A stretch of 64,000 nt of DNA from Planctomyces sp. SH-PL14 (GCF_001610835.1 NZ_CP011270.1:2994001-3058000); one strand, 5' to 3'; counted from the first letter of the stretch, positions 26,716-35,675 are shown. Notes: a model not told the origin generated them from the letters alone. A program made the numbers and translations.

Positions 26716-27477
26716 ATGCTCGATCGATGCGCTACGCTGCGTCGGCGATGCCGTTTCCTCTCCCTGACCTCGCTCCGCGGCCTCGTTGCGGCGAGCGCTC
26801 TCGCGGGATGGGTGTCGACCACCGACGCCCAGGAGACCGCTCCCGAGAAGAAGGCCAAGCCGGCCGAGACGGTCGAGCCCGGTGGCATGACGTCCCCGGA
26901 TGAAAACCCCTTGCAGCAGATCGCCCGGGGGATGCGCGACGCGGGGACCCGGCTGGAGAAGGGGCAGCTCGACGAAGAGACGCGCCAGCTCCAGCGGAAG
27001 ATCGTCGCCGATCTGGAGAAGCTGCTGAAGCAGCAGGGTTCGTCCTCCTCCGATTCGCCCCCCTCGGGTGGCTCCTCGCAGTCGCCCGAGTCCCCGCAGG
27101 ACGGGCAGCCGTCCGATCAGTCCCCTTCGGATCAGAAACCCTCCGGCAATCCCCCCTCCGCGGCGGGCGGCTCGGGAGGGGGCGGGAACCAGCGGCGCTC
27201 CGATCAGGAGAACGCCGCCGAGTCTCAGGAGCGGACCGAAGGGGGGATCCCGAGCGACGCCGAGCGGAAGCGGCAACGCCAGGTGCTGACCGACGCCGTC
27301 TGGGGGCACCTCCCGCCGGCTGTCCGCGAGCAGCTCAACCGGTCCTTCAACGATCGCTACCTTCCGGAGTACGACGCCCAGATCCGCCGCTACTACGAGG
27401 CGCTCGCCACCCGGCGCCGCAAAACCTCGTCCGGGATGACCGCCCCCGCCCCTGACGCGGAGTCACGACAGCCGTGA
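26716..27477 (+). CDS. Secreted low-complexity protein, first gene of the flavinylation operon
   Basis: 253 residues from ATG 26716, with an ideal AAGGAGG five bases upstream. An N-terminal hydrophobic segment and Ala-rich signal (LRGLVAASALAGWVSTTDA) precede a Gln/Glu helix (QQIARGMRDAGTRLEKGQ, LQRKIVADLEKLLKQQ), then a long Ser/Pro/Gly/Gln linker. A conserved-looking C-terminal block follows (VWGHLPPAVREQLNRSFNDR then YDAQIRRYYEALA). Such blocks occur in uncharacterised planctomycete proteins. Its stop overlaps the start of the NosR-like gene by 4 bp, so translation is probably coupled. Function unknown. Confidence 0.7.
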   Translation: MLDRCATLRRRCRFLSLTSLRGLVAASALAGWVSTTDAQETAPEKKAKPAETVEPGGMTSPDENPLQQIARGMRDAGTRLEKGQLDEETRQLQRKIVADLEKLLKQQGSSSSDSPPSGGSSQSPESPQDGQPSDQSPSDQKPSGNPPSAAGGSGGGGNQRRSDQENAAESQERTEGGIPSDAERKRQRQVLTDAVWGHLPPAVREQLNRSFNDRYLPEYDAQIRRYYEALATRRRKTSSGMTAPAPDAESRQP

Positions 27478-29165
27478 TCGGGTCCCTGCTGGGTCCGCTC
27501 CGCCGCTTCCCTCCCATCCATCTGCTGCGGGTGGGAATGTTCGTTCTGGTTATCGCGCTGATCCACGGGCAGCACCGGAAGTTTCTGGCCCGGACGCAGT
27601 CGCAGTCCCTTCACGCCATTCCTCTCGAACGGACGCAGCAGTTCTTTCCCGCCGCGGCCCAGTACGGCGACGCCTCCGCCGAGGGTGGACTGACGGTTCT
27701 TTCCGCGGAGAAAGAGCTGCTGGGCCAGATCCTCCAGACGTCGCCGACCAGCGACCGGTTCGTCGGGTTCTCGGGCCCCACCAATGTCCTGATTGCCCTG
27801 GCCCCGGATGGCAAGGTCCTGGGGGCGGAGATCCTGAGCAGCCGCGACACGCGGGAGCATGTCGGCCTGATCTCCCGCGATGCCGCGTTCTGGAATCAGT
27901 TCCGGGGACGCAGTCCCACGGCCGTTTCTCAAGGTCCCCACCTCGACGGAGTCACCGGCGCCACGCTGACCACGATTGCCATCCTCCAGGGATGGGAGGC
28001 CCGCTTCGGCGGGGCTGTCCAGACATCGAAGTTCCCGGATCCTCCCCGGCTGGCGGACGTTCAAAAACTGTTTCCGGAGGTGACCGAGGTCTCCCGGCTC
28101 GATGCGAGCGCGATGTGGTCCGTCCAGAAGGGGCCGCAGACGATTGGAACCCTGCTGCGGTCGAGCCCCGCCGCGGACGAGATTGTCGGCTACCAGGGAC
28201 CGACCGAGACGCTGATCGGAGTCGACTCGGCGGGCAGGATCACCGGTGTGGCGCTGGGCGTCACTTATGACAACGAGGAGTACGTCGCCTACATCCGCGG
28301 GGACGACTACTTCCGCGAGATCTGGAACGGCCGGACGCTCGCCGATGTCGCGCAGTCGGATCCGCTCGAGGAAGGCTTCGAAGGGGTGTCGGGCGCGACC
28401 ACGACAAGCCTCGCCGTCGCCCGCACGCTGATCGAGGCCGCCAGGGTGACCCAGGCTGCTCCCGCGCAATCGGAGACCGCCAAGGCCACCGTTCCCTGGA
28501 ACACGGTCGGATCGCTCACCGTCATCGGCTGGGGTCTGCTCGTCGGCCTGACCTCTCTTCGACGCCGATGGTGGGCACGGCGTCTCCTGCAACTGGCGAT
28601 CGTGGGATACCTCGGCTTTACGAACGGCGAACTGCTGTCGCAGGCGATGCTCGTCGGGTGGGCGCAGAGCGGCGTCCCCTGGTCGAGTGCGACCGGCCTC
28701 GTGGTGCTGACGGTCGCGGCTTTCCTCGTTCCGCTCCTGACGCGGCGCAACGTCTATTGCAGCCACCTCTGTCCGCACGGAGCGATCCAGGAATGGCTCC
28801 GCCCCTCGGGCCGCCGCACGTGGCATGTTCCCCGCGGCGTGGCGCGGTGGCTCGGCCTGATCCGCCCGCTGCTCCTCCTCTGGATCCTCGCCGTCGCACT
28901 CCTGCACTGGCCCTACAGTCTCGTCGACATCGAGCCGTTCGACGCCTATGTCTGGCGGGCCGCGGGCTGGGCCACGGTCGCGATCGCGATCGCGGGGCTC
29001 GTCGCCTCGGCCTTCGTTCCGATGGCGTATTGCCGCTACGGCTGCCCGACGGGGGCGGTCCTCGATTACGTCCGCACGCATGGGACGGCGACGCAGTGGA
29101 CCCGCCGCGACACGCTTGCCCTGACCCTCTCGCTGGCCGGAGCGGCGCTATGGCTCTGGAGCTGA
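27474..29165 (+). CDS. NosR/NapH-like membrane protein with two FMN-binding domains and a CX3CP iron-sulfur region
   Basis: 563 residues. One N-terminal membrane helix (residues 16-31) leads into two tandem FMN-binding domains. The first has the flavinylation motif D158-G-V-T161-G-A-T164; the second has E303-G-V-S306-G-A-T309, with Glu in place of Asp. Several membrane helices follow (about 345-425, 460-515), with two cysteine clusters C429-x3-C433-P and C520-x3-C524-P as in the C-terminal region of NosR and NapH. Known ApbE enzymes attach FMN covalently to the Thr of such motifs, and an ApbE gene follows directly. The protein probably carries electrons across or along the cytoplasmic membrane to an exported acceptor. 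No nitrous-oxide reductase or other obvious acceptor is encoded nearby. Confidence 0.85.
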   Translation: MIGSLLGPLRRFPPIHLLRVGMFVLVIALIHGQHRKFLARTQSQSLHAIPLERTQQFFPAAAQYGDASAEGGLTVLSAEKELLGQILQTSPTSDRFVGFSGPTNVLIALAPDGKVLGAEILSSRDTREHVGLISRDAAFWNQFRGRSPTAVSQGPHLDGVTGATLTTIAILQGWEARFGGAVQTSKFPDPPRLADVQKLFPEVTEVSRLDASAMWSVQKGPQTIGTLLRSSPAADEIVGYQGPTETLIGVDSAGRITGVALGVTYDNEEYVAYIRGDDYFREIWNGRTLADVAQSDPLEEGFEGVSGATTTSLAVARTLIEAARVTQAAPAQSETAKATVPWNTVGSLTVIGWGLLVGLTSLRRRWWARRLLQLAIVGYLGFTNGELLSQAMLVGWAQSGVPWSSATGLVVLTVAAFLVPLLTRRNVYCSHLCPHGAIQEWLRPSGRRTWHVPRGVARWLGLIRPLLLLWILAVALLHWPYSLVDIEPFDAYVWRAAGWATVAIAIAGLVASAFVPMAYCRYGCPTGAVLDYVRTHGTATQWTRRDTLALTLSLAGAALWLWS

Positions 29166-30367
29166 GATTCCATCGCTCGCCGATCGCTGCCGTCCTCCGT
29201 CGGCCGGTTCTTCTGCTCGTCGCGTTCCTGGTCACGATGGCGAACACCACGACGAGTCGCGGGGATGACGTCGTCCTGGAAGGGAGGACGATGGGAACAA
29301 CCTGGACGATCCGCCTCGCCGACGGCGTGCGTCCTCAAGAAAACGCCTCCCTCGCCGAGCCAAGCGAACTCCGCGAGACCGTCCAGCAGGAACTCGATCG
29401 CCTCGAAGGGATCTTCAGCCTCTACCGCGCGGATTCGGAGATCTCGCGTTGGAACGACCAGTCGACGACCGACTGGATCGACGTCTCGGAGGACTTCGCG
29501 CAGGTCACCCTGTCCGCCCTCGACGTCGCCGCGCGAACCGGGGGAGCCTTCGATCCGACGATCGAGCCACTCGGTCGGCTCTGGGGGATCCGCGAACTTG
29601 TACCGATCTCGCCACCGGCTCAGTCGCTCTCAAGAACGGACCTTCCGCAGGTCGGGTTCCAGCTGATCGAGGCTGCGCTCACGCCGCCCCGGGTTCGAAA
29701 ATCGCATCCGGCGGCGCGGCTAGATCTCAATGCCCTCGTCGAGGGGTATGCGATCGACCGCCTCGCCGAGATACTGCAATCTCGGGGAGTCGATTCCGCG
29801 CTGGTCGGCCTCGGGGGAGAGTTCTGCGGCATTGGACAGACCGTGCGGGGCGAGCCCTGGCGGATCGCGATCGAGTCGCCGCACGATCCCAAGGCAATCC
29901 TGGCGCGCGTCCCGCTGCAGGACGGAGCGGTCTCGACGTCGGGCACCTACCGACAGGAACGGCAGCAGGCCGACGGCGCAGCGACGTCGCACATCTTCGA
30001 CGGCCGGACGCTCTCACCGGTCCGTCACGACACGGTCTCGGTTACCGTCGTTGCCGAGACGGCTCTCGAGGCGGATCGCTGGTCGACAGCGCTCCTCGCT
30101 CTCGGAGCGACGGAAGGCCGCGCGGTTGCGGACACCGAGAACTTGGCGGCCCTCTTCGTTCACCGCACTCCTCCCGTTGTGGAGCTCAGCACTCCCGGAC
30201 GCTCCCGCATCCGGCTGCCGATTTCCGACACCCCGGAGGGAGAGTCGCCACCGCCGCCCGAGCGCTCGTTCTCGTGGGGGTACGCCTACGTGGCGGCGGT
30301 GCTGATTCTCGTCGTAGCGAAATCCTTCTCGCGCTGGAGACCCCGCGGGACGACTGGCAGCAACTGA
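29150..30367 (+). CDS. apbE: FAD:protein FMN transferase (ApbE) with C-terminal membrane anchor
   Basis: 405 residues from ATG 29150, overlapping the preceding gene by 16 bp. A hydrophobic N-terminus (LRRPVLLLVAFLVTMANTTTS) exports the protein. ApbE motifs follow: LEGRTMGTTWTI near 43, the DRLEGIFSLYRADSEIS helix, GGAFDPTIEPLGRLWG near 130, LDLNALVEGYAIDRL near 185, LVGLGGEFCGIG near 215 and STSGTYRQE near 260. It transfers FMN from FAD to Thr/Ser of FMN-binding domains, here almost certainly the two domains of the NosR-like partner. A C-terminal helix (YAYVAAVLILVVAKSF, about 380-395) is unusual and would tether the enzyme to the membrane next to its substrate. Confidence 0.9.
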   Translation: MALELRFHRSPIAAVLRRPVLLLVAFLVTMANTTTSRGDDVVLEGRTMGTTWTIRLADGVRPQENASLAEPSELRETVQQELDRLEGIFSLYRADSEISRWNDQSTTDWIDVSEDFAQVTLSALDVAARTGGAFDPTIEPLGRLWGIRELVPISPPAQSLSRTDLPQVGFQLIEAALTPPRVRKSHPAARLDLNALVEGYAIDRLAEILQSRGVDSALVGLGGEFCGIGQTVRGEPWRIAIESPHDPKAILARVPLQDGAVSTSGTYRQERQQADGAATSHIFDGRTLSPVRHDTVSVTVVAETALEADRWSTALLALGATEGRAVADTENLAALFVHRTPPVVELSTPGRSRIRLPISDTPEGESPPPPERSFSWGYAYVAAVLILVVAKSFSRWRPRGTTGSN

Positions 30368-30378
30368 GAGGCAATGCG

Positions 30379-30912
30379 TTACGAAAGCGGCGTGGAGATT
30401 TCCAGGAGGTCGACGGCCGGGCGGCGGTTGCAGAAGATCGTCGCCATGCGGCCGTACGTCCATGTCCCCGGCTCAAAGTTCATGACCTTCGCCAGCCGCG
30501 GCGCGGCCTGGACATGCAGGATCGCCCCCAGGTCGATGTGCCGGAGGACGTTGTGCTGGATCAGCACGCGCCCCAGCGGCGTCTGGCCGCGGATGATCTC
30601 GTCTTTGACCGCCTGAGTGACGAACTCGAAGTTGAACTGGACCAGTCCGTACTGGACCACGCGATCGGTCCCTTCGCGGGTCAGGAGGATCTCGCGGCTG
30701 TAGGTCTCCCCTTCGCTCTTGTTCTGGAGGACATGGACGTCGACCCGGCAGTGATGGAACTCCTCCATCGTGACGGTCATGTGATGCTCATGGACCAGCA
30801 GCCGCTTGTAGGGCTCGGGCGTCGTCGACGAGGGGATGTGCTCGACCGACTGAAACAGCTCTTCGCCTTCGAACAGGTGGGTCAGCTTCCGGAGTTCGTC
30901 GAAGGGATTCAT
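30379..30912 (-). CDS. Chorismate lyase-like/UTRA-fold hypothetical protein
   Basis: 177 residues from ATG 30912. The segment [20 protein letters not shown] and the following [14 protein letters not shown] resemble the core of the chorismate pyruvate-lyase-like (UbiC/DUF98/UTRA) fold, in which the Gly-x-x-Leu-Gly-Arg turn lines the ligand pocket. The N-terminal half ([20 protein letters not shown]) fits the preceding strands. Function by family would be binding or cleavage of a chorismate- or aromatic-type ligand, but this is inference. It ends 11 bp from the convergent apbE stop. Confidence 0.6.
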   Translation of the reverse strand: MNPFDELRKLTHLFEGEELFQSVEHIPSSTTPEPYKRLLVHEHHMTVTMEEFHHCRVDVHVLQNKSEGETYSREILLTREGTDRVVQYGLVQFNFEFVTQAVKDEIIRGQTPLGRVLIQHNVLRHIDLGAILHVQAAPRLAKVMNFEPGTWTYGRMATIFCNRRPAVDLLEISTPLS

Positions 30913-31183
30913 AGGCGGGACTGCGACGGAAAAGGCCGGGTGGGGACGAGCGCGGGGGTCGGGGATCGAATCGGGACGTGAGACTTCTGTGGTGGAGGCG
31001 GGCAGGATGTCGGAGGCGGGGAGGCAGGCACGCGGCGGCGCGGCGTGCCCCATCCGGTCGTCGAGGCGACCAGATGGGGACGATCACGACAGCGAATCGG
31101 CACGGGACGTCACGGTTCGAACGCGTCTCCGCCGGATGCACACGGGGCGTTCGCAACCGATGCGGTCGACCGGCGGATGGTGA

Positions 31184-31684
31184 CTACTTGGCGGCGGCGA
31201 GGACGGCGTCGTAGTTCGGGTGCGTCGAGATTTCGGAAACGTACTCGACGTGCTTCAGGGTTCCCTGGGGGTCGACGACGAAGATCGCCCGTGCGAGGCA
31301 GCGGTCGAGCTTTCCGCCGTCGATCAGGACGCCGTAGTCCTTGCCGAACTGGGTGGTCCGGTGATCGGAGAGGGTCGTGACCTTGTCGCATCCTTCGGCG
31401 CCGCACCACCGCTTCTGGCCAAAGGGGAGGTCCGTGCTGACGACAAGGACGACGGCGTTCGGCAGGTTGGCGACTTCGTCGTTGAACCGCTTCGTCTCGG
31501 CGTGGCAGACCGAGGTGTCGAGGGACGGGATCGTGGCGATGATCCGGGTCTTCCCTGCGCTCTCGGCGAGTGTGACGTCTTCCAGGCCGGAGGACTGCAG
31601 GACGAAATCCGGGGCTTTCTGCCCCACCTTGAGTTCTGTTCCCGAAACCTGAACGGGGTTGCCTTTGAGCGTGATCGTCGGCAT
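31184..31684 (-). CDS. tpx: Thiol peroxidase (Tpx)
   Basis: 166 residues from ATG 31684, with AAGGAG seven bases upstream. An atypical 2-Cys peroxiredoxin: peroxidatic Cys60 in SLDTSVCHAETKRF and resolving Cys94 in RWCGAEGCD, matching the Cys61/Cys95 pair of E. coli Tpx. The N-terminal TLKGNPVQVSG and the C-terminal YVSEISTHPNYDAVLAA are also typical. It reduces hydroperoxides with thioredoxin as electron donor. Apparently monocistronic. Confidence 0.94.
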   Translation of the reverse strand: MPTITLKGNPVQVSGTELKVGQKAPDFVLQSSGLEDVTLAESAGKTRIIATIPSLDTSVCHAETKRFNDEVANLPNAVVLVVSTDLPFGQKRWCGAEGCDKVTTLSDHRTTQFGKDYGVLIDGGKLDRCLARAIFVVDPQGTLKHVEYVSEISTHPNYDAVLAAAK

Positions 31685-31918
31685 TGCAATCTCCTTGCAG
31701 ACCAGTGGGCCAGCCCAAGTATTGCGGCTGAAAGGAAGCGTGCAAAGTGTCGCGGATGAAGATGGTCTAAACGTCAGGAAGGGTTTCGGCCGTGTGGAGC
31801 GGACCTGGCAGGACGCTTTCCGTTGTCGCCCCCTTCGCTCACAATCGGCCGCACGGGTTACGATGCGGATATCAGCGTGTGCGTCGGCCACTTCGGTCAA
31901 CCGGGGAGTGAGAGAACG

Positions 31919-32296
31919 ATGTTCGGACTGTTCGGTGGGAAAGACCTCAATGTTGTGGCGGTCCTTTTCGAGCGGGCGGACCTCTATACGGTGACCGGTC
32001 AGCGGGCCAAGGGGGGGGCGGCGGACAAGGCCCGGGACGGCGCGAAGGGTCATCCGCGGACGATCTACTGGGCCACCTTTGATCAGAAGGGGGTCCTCAA
32101 GGAGGGGGGCGAAGGTCCGGGGGCGCGGAGTGTGGCGGCGGATGCGGTGAAGCGTCTGGAGAAGGAGTTGCGGACGAATCGGACGGTGCAGGATGTCCTG
32201 AAGGCGCTGGAGACGAATCAGTCGGACAAGGTGGCGAAGCCGTTGTCGTGGGGTGGCTATCCGCGGAAGGCCCCCCCGCCGAAGGACGACGTGTAA
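31919..32296 (+). CDS. Hypothetical protein
   Basis: 125 residues from ATG 31919, with a GAGAGAA stretch a few bases before it. Begins MFGLFGGKDLNVVAVLFERAD and has a small alpha/beta region rich in Gly/Ala/Lys (TGQRAKGGAADKARDGAKGH), then a helix (AADAVKRLEKELRTNRTVQD) and a Pro/Lys-rich tail. No signal, membrane segment or recognised family. The stop codon is immediately followed by repeat copy 7, which fills the gap to the convergent trmD. Confidence 0.62.
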   Translation: MFGLFGGKDLNVVAVLFERADLYTVTGQRAKGGAADKARDGAKGHPRTIYWATFDQKGVLKEGGEGPGARSVAADAVKRLEKELRTNRTVQDVLKALETNQSDKVAKPLSWGGYPRKAPPPKDDV

Positions 32297-32632
32297 TACG
32301 TCCTCGCCGGCAAAGCGCCGATAGCTCAAACCCAACGTGCGACGACAGCCTGGGGTCAAGGGGGCCACGCCCCCTTGCCGCCGGAGGCATTTTCTTAGCG
32401 GAACCGTTGTGCACAACGGACGTCCCCTTTGTGGGACCGGCGTTGAGGACTCACCGCTTGCTCTGGAATCCCCGCGGGTTGGTGAGGGGGCATACGGCAC
32501 GGTGTCCGCGCCTGAACACGCACTCCTTCAGATATCTCTCGACGGCCAGGCCTCCGGCGGGCAAGAGGGCCAGAAAAACAACACAGGCCCCCCTTGCATC
32601 CCCCACCAGGGGTACCCCCTGGACCCCGGTGA
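32297..32632 (+). repeat. Dispersed intergenic repeat, copy 7 (full), filling a convergent gene gap
   Basis: Forward copy beginning TACGTCCTCGCCGGC right after the stop at 32296 and ending CCCTGGACCCCGG with two bases before the trmD stop codon. Left hairpin GGGGGCCACGCCCCC. The right hairpin (32565-32594) has the enlarged loop with CAGAAAAACAACACAGG, reverse complement of the insert in copy 4. The element occupies the entire 336-bp intergenic space. Confidence 0.93.
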
Positions 32633-33325
32633 TTAGCTTTGCTCCTGATCGAACAGGTCCCGACGGCGCTGCTGCGTTCTCAGAATACTCTGCTCACGAC
32701 GCCACCTCTCAATCTCCTGATGGTTGCCACCCAGCAACACCTCCGGCACCGCCATCCCCCGGAACTCACGCGGCTTCGTGAACTGCGGATACTCCAGAAG
32801 CTGCTTGTCCGAAAATGAGTCGTACTTGCTGCTCGTCTCGTCCCCCAACACCCCCGGAACCAGACGGATCACAGAATCGATCAGCAGCATCGCCGGCACC
32901 TCACCCCCATTGCAGATGAAGTCCCCCACCGAAATCTCCAGCGGCCTGAGCCCCTGCACGATCCGGTCATCAAACCCCTCATACCGACCACACAGCAATA
33001 GCAGCCGCTGGTGCGCCGACAACTCCTTCACGAGCGTCTGATCCAGTCGTCGCCCCTGCGGCGTCAACATCACCAGCTGCCCCGGCGCCGGTCCCTCGGC
33101 CTGCACGGCCTCGACGCAGGCATAGACGGGCTCGCAGCGGATCAGCATCCCCGGCCCCCCGCCATACGGAGGGAAGTCGACCGACTTGTGCTTGCTCTCG
33201 GACCATTCGCGGAAGTTCCACAGCCGGATGTCGACCAGCCCGGCATCGATCGCCTTCTTGAGCAGGCTCTGCTGCAGGTAACCGTCGAAGAGACCGGGAA
33301 AGAGAGTGAGGACGTCGAACCGCAT
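32633..33325 (-). CDS. trmD: tRNA (guanine-37-N1)-methyltransferase
   Basis: 230 residues, standard length. TrmD methylates G37 of tRNAs reading C-starting codons, preventing +1 frameshifts. SPOUT-class knot motifs: MRFDVLTLFPGLF at the N-terminus, VDFPPYGGGPGML near 50, LLLCGRYEGFDDRI near 110, ISVGDFICNGGEVPAM near 131 and IRLVPGVLGDETSS near 148. ICNGGEVPAM replaces the more usual VLSGGELPAM. The usual rpsP-rimM-trmD-rplS context is absent; the gene stands alone against repeat copy 7. Confidence 0.95.
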   Translation of the reverse strand: MRFDVLTLFPGLFDGYLQQSLLKKAIDAGLVDIRLWNFREWSESKHKSVDFPPYGGGPGMLIRCEPVYACVEAVQAEGPAPGQLVMLTPQGRRLDQTLVKELSAHQRLLLLCGRYEGFDDRIVQGLRPLEISVGDFICNGGEVPAMLLIDSVIRLVPGVLGDETSSKYDSFSDKQLLEYPQFTKPREFRGMAVPEVLLGGNHQEIERWRREQSILRTQQRRRDLFDQEQS

Positions 33326-33562
33326 GGAGACTCGTGGGACAGAGAGCTTTCAGCCACTTTAACGGATTGCCCCCGGCCGGCGTACGAATGCGGCAGGAAT
33401 TGCCGGGTGAGGCCACAGATTCCGCAAAGACGGCAGACTTCCCAGCACTCCGCCCGCCGCGATTGCCGATGACACCAGTGGAGCATTGCGACCGGGGGAC
33501 GGCGTGGACCGACATCGCCTTCCGGTCCCTGGTCTCTCGTCCCTGGTCCCCAGTCCCCTCGC

Positions 33563-34279
33563 ATGGCCGCCTTTCACCAGCATGTCACCGGCAGCACGTT
33601 GCTGGGCATTGCCTACGGGGCGGCGGCCTGGCATCAGCTCGGCTTCACGCCGGTCCAGGGGGCCCTGGCGGCCGCGTTCACCGGGGTCTCCGGGATGCTC
33701 CCGGACATCGACTCCGACTCCGGCCGACCGGTCCGCGAGGTCTTCGGGCTCCTGGCGGCGATCGCGCCGCTCCTGCTCGTCGGACGGGTGCTGCACTGGC
33801 TGCGGCTCCCGCCGGACCGCGAGACGGTCATGCTGACGCTCATGCTCCTGTACCTGCTCATTCGGTACGGGCTGTCGGCAATGGTGAAGGCGGTGAGCGT
33901 TCACCGCGGCATGTTCCACAGCATCCCGGCGATGCTCATCACGGGCGAACTGGCCTTCCTGGCCTACCCCAGCGAAGACCGCCGCGCGAAGCTGCTCATG
34001 GCGGTCGGAACGATGGCCGGATTTCTGTGCCACCTCCTGATGGACGAGATCTGGAGCGTCGAGGTCAAGGGGCTCAAGGTCGGCCTCAAGTCGTCATCGG
34101 GAACGGCGATCAAGATGACCGGGACCGACTTCGGGGCGAACGTCGTCACCTACGCGATGCTCGCGACCTCCTCCTTCATGCTGCTCGACTCGATGGGGCT
34201 CGTGAACTACACGGGCGTCGAGCCGACGACGATTCAGGCGCAGCGGATTCCCGACGAGGTCCCGACTCCGCCGCTTTGA
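33563..34279 (+). CDS. Membrane-bound metal-dependent hydrolase (DUF457, YdjM-like)
   Basis: 238 residues from ATG 33563. Several membrane helices with the family's metal-binding pattern: an N-terminal His (HQHVTGSTLLG), LPDIDSDSGRP near residue 47, VHRGMFHSIPAM near 114 and CHLLMDEIW near 155. Family members relate to LexA-regulated YdjM and phospholipase C-like hydrolases; substrate unknown. A pyrimidine-rich tract of repeated GTCCC units lies just upstream (about 33522-33560). A hairpin follows the stop. Confidence 0.8.
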   Translation: MAAFHQHVTGSTLLGIAYGAAAWHQLGFTPVQGALAAAFTGVSGMLPDIDSDSGRPVREVFGLLAAIAPLLLVGRVLHWLRLPPDRETVMLTLMLLYLLIRYGLSAMVKAVSVHRGMFHSIPAMLITGELAFLAYPSEDRRAKLLMAVGTMAGFLCHLLMDEIWSVEVKGLKVGLKSSSGTAIKMTGTDFGANVVTYAMLATSSFMLLDSMGLVNYTGVEPTTIQAQRIPDEVPTPPL

Positions 34280-34281
34280 GA

Positions 34282-34317
34282 TGATCTGTGGCAGAAAAGA
34301 CAATCAGCCACAGATCA
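34282..34317. terminator. Bidirectional hairpin between convergent genes
   Basis: An 11-bp stem (TGATCTGTGGC with GCCACAGATCA, 14-base loop) lies between the DUF457 stop (34279) and the aminotransferase stop (34346). Without a strong T run on either side it is only a plausible terminator. The right arm is part of a CCACAGATCAACACAGATG motif repeated near 58240. Confidence 0.45.
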
Positions 34318-34345
34318 ACACAGATGCACACAGATCAGAAGCGGA

Positions 34346-35635
34346 CTATCGGCCGCTCATGATCTTTCGCACCGCGCGAGCCAGCCGCTGCATCCCCTCG
34401 CGGATGCCGTCGACGCCCTGCACGCCGAAGCTGAGACGCATCTGATTCCGCGGGACGCTCTCCCGCGGACCGGCGTAGGAGAGCTCGCCGGGAACGTACA
34501 TGACCCCTTCGGCCACCGCGGTCCGGAACAGCTCGGAGCTGAAGCCGGTGTGGATGTGGGCCGGGAGCGACATCCACACGTAGAGTCCGCCGTGCGGGCG
34601 GACCCAGCTCACTCCTTCGAGGTCCGAGAAGAACTCGGAGGCAGCGGCCAGCATGGCGTCCCGCTTGGCGCGGTAGGCGGCACAGACCTGGTCGACGTGG
34701 GAGCGGTACTCGCCGGACTCCAGGACCATCGCCAGCAGGTGCTGGTTGAAGTTCGGCGAGCCGAAGTCCTCGTTCCCCTTCCGGTCGCAGACCGGCTTCA
34801 CGAGATCCGCCGGCAGGACGGCGAATCCGATCCGGACCCCCGGGGAAAAACTCTTCGAAAAGGTCTGGGTGTAGAGGACGCTGGAGCGGGTCGCGTCGTA
34901 ACCCCAGATGCTCGGATGAGCCGGGCCGTCGTATCGCAGCTCGCGGTAGGCGGCGTCTTCGAGAACACAGATGCGGTGCGACTTCGAATACTTCCGCGCG
35001 AGCTCGACGATCCGCTTCCGCCGTTCGTCCGCGAGACAGATGCCGCTCGGGTTCTCGTAGTAGCTGACCGAGTAGATCAGCTTCACGCGCGAGAGCTGGC
35101 CCGCCTGCTCCAGGATCTGAAGGGCGGATTCGAGCTTGTCGGTGTCCATCCCGTGTTCATCGGCCGGGATGACGATCGGCTCGGCTCCGACGCCGTTCAG
35201 GTTGCCGCAGAAGACGAAGTACGTCGGCCCCGAGACGAGGCAGATGTCGCCCGGGTCGAGGAGGACTTCGCAGGCGATCGAGAGGAGCTGCTGCGAGCCG
35301 GTCGTCAGAACAATCTGCTCGGGCGTGATCCCGAGGTCGGCCGGGGATCGGCCTTCGAGTTCGGCAAACAGGTTGAGAATCTGCCGCCGCAGCCGGACGG
35401 CCCCCGCCGTCGTGCCGTACTGCAGGGCGTTGCGGGCGGCGAGGTCATCCGCGAGCAGACGCTCGCAGGCGTGCCGCGTTTCGGCGACCGGGAGTGAGTC
35501 GGCGTCGACAAGCCCCGCCGCCAGCGAGATCACCTGCGGGTTCTCGACCGCCTGCTGCATGAGGAAGCTGATCGCCTGTTCCTTGGCGTAGTGCCAGCGT
35601 TGACTCAGTTGCAGCGGAGGAACGGGAGCCGTCAT
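34346..35635 (-). CDS. PLP-dependent aminotransferase, class I/II (MocR/LysN-like)
   Basis: 429 residues from ATG 35635. Fold-type I aminotransferase: the N-terminal substrate loop VISLAAGLVDADSLP, GSQQLLSIACEVLLDPGD near 118, YYENPSGICL near 200, LEDAAYRELRYDG near 238 (PLP-binding Asp) and the Schiff-base Lys in YTQTFSKSFSPGVRIGF near 270. The pattern fits the 2-aminoadipate/valine-pyruvate type group. Substrate is unclear. It follows the sulfatase gene by 66 bp on the same strand, with a hairpin between. Confidence 0.85.
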   Translation of the reverse strand: MTAPVPPLQLSQRWHYAKEQAISFLMQQAVENPQVISLAAGLVDADSLPVAETRHACERLLADDLAARNALQYGTTAGAVRLRRQILNLFAELEGRSPADLGITPEQIVLTTGSQQLLSIACEVLLDPGDICLVSGPTYFVFCGNLNGVGAEPIVIPADEHGMDTDKLESALQILEQAGQLSRVKLIYSVSYYENPSGICLADERRKRIVELARKYSKSHRICVLEDAAYRELRYDGPAHPSIWGYDATRSSVLYTQTFSKSFSPGVRIGFAVLPADLVKPVCDRKGNEDFGSPNFNQHLLAMVLESGEYRSHVDQVCAAYRAKRDAMLAAASEFFSDLEGVSWVRPHGGLYVWMSLPAHIHTGFSSELFRTAVAEGVMYVPGELSYAGPRESVPRNQMRLSFGVQGVDGIREGMQRLARAVRKIMSGR

Positions 35636-35675
35636 GGGATCGAATCGTTCGGAGGAAAGTGGACAATGGTCACGC

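Noticed and set aside
25524-26888. 454-codon open frame on the reverse strand
   Set aside because: Antisense to dapA, which has all catalytic residues.
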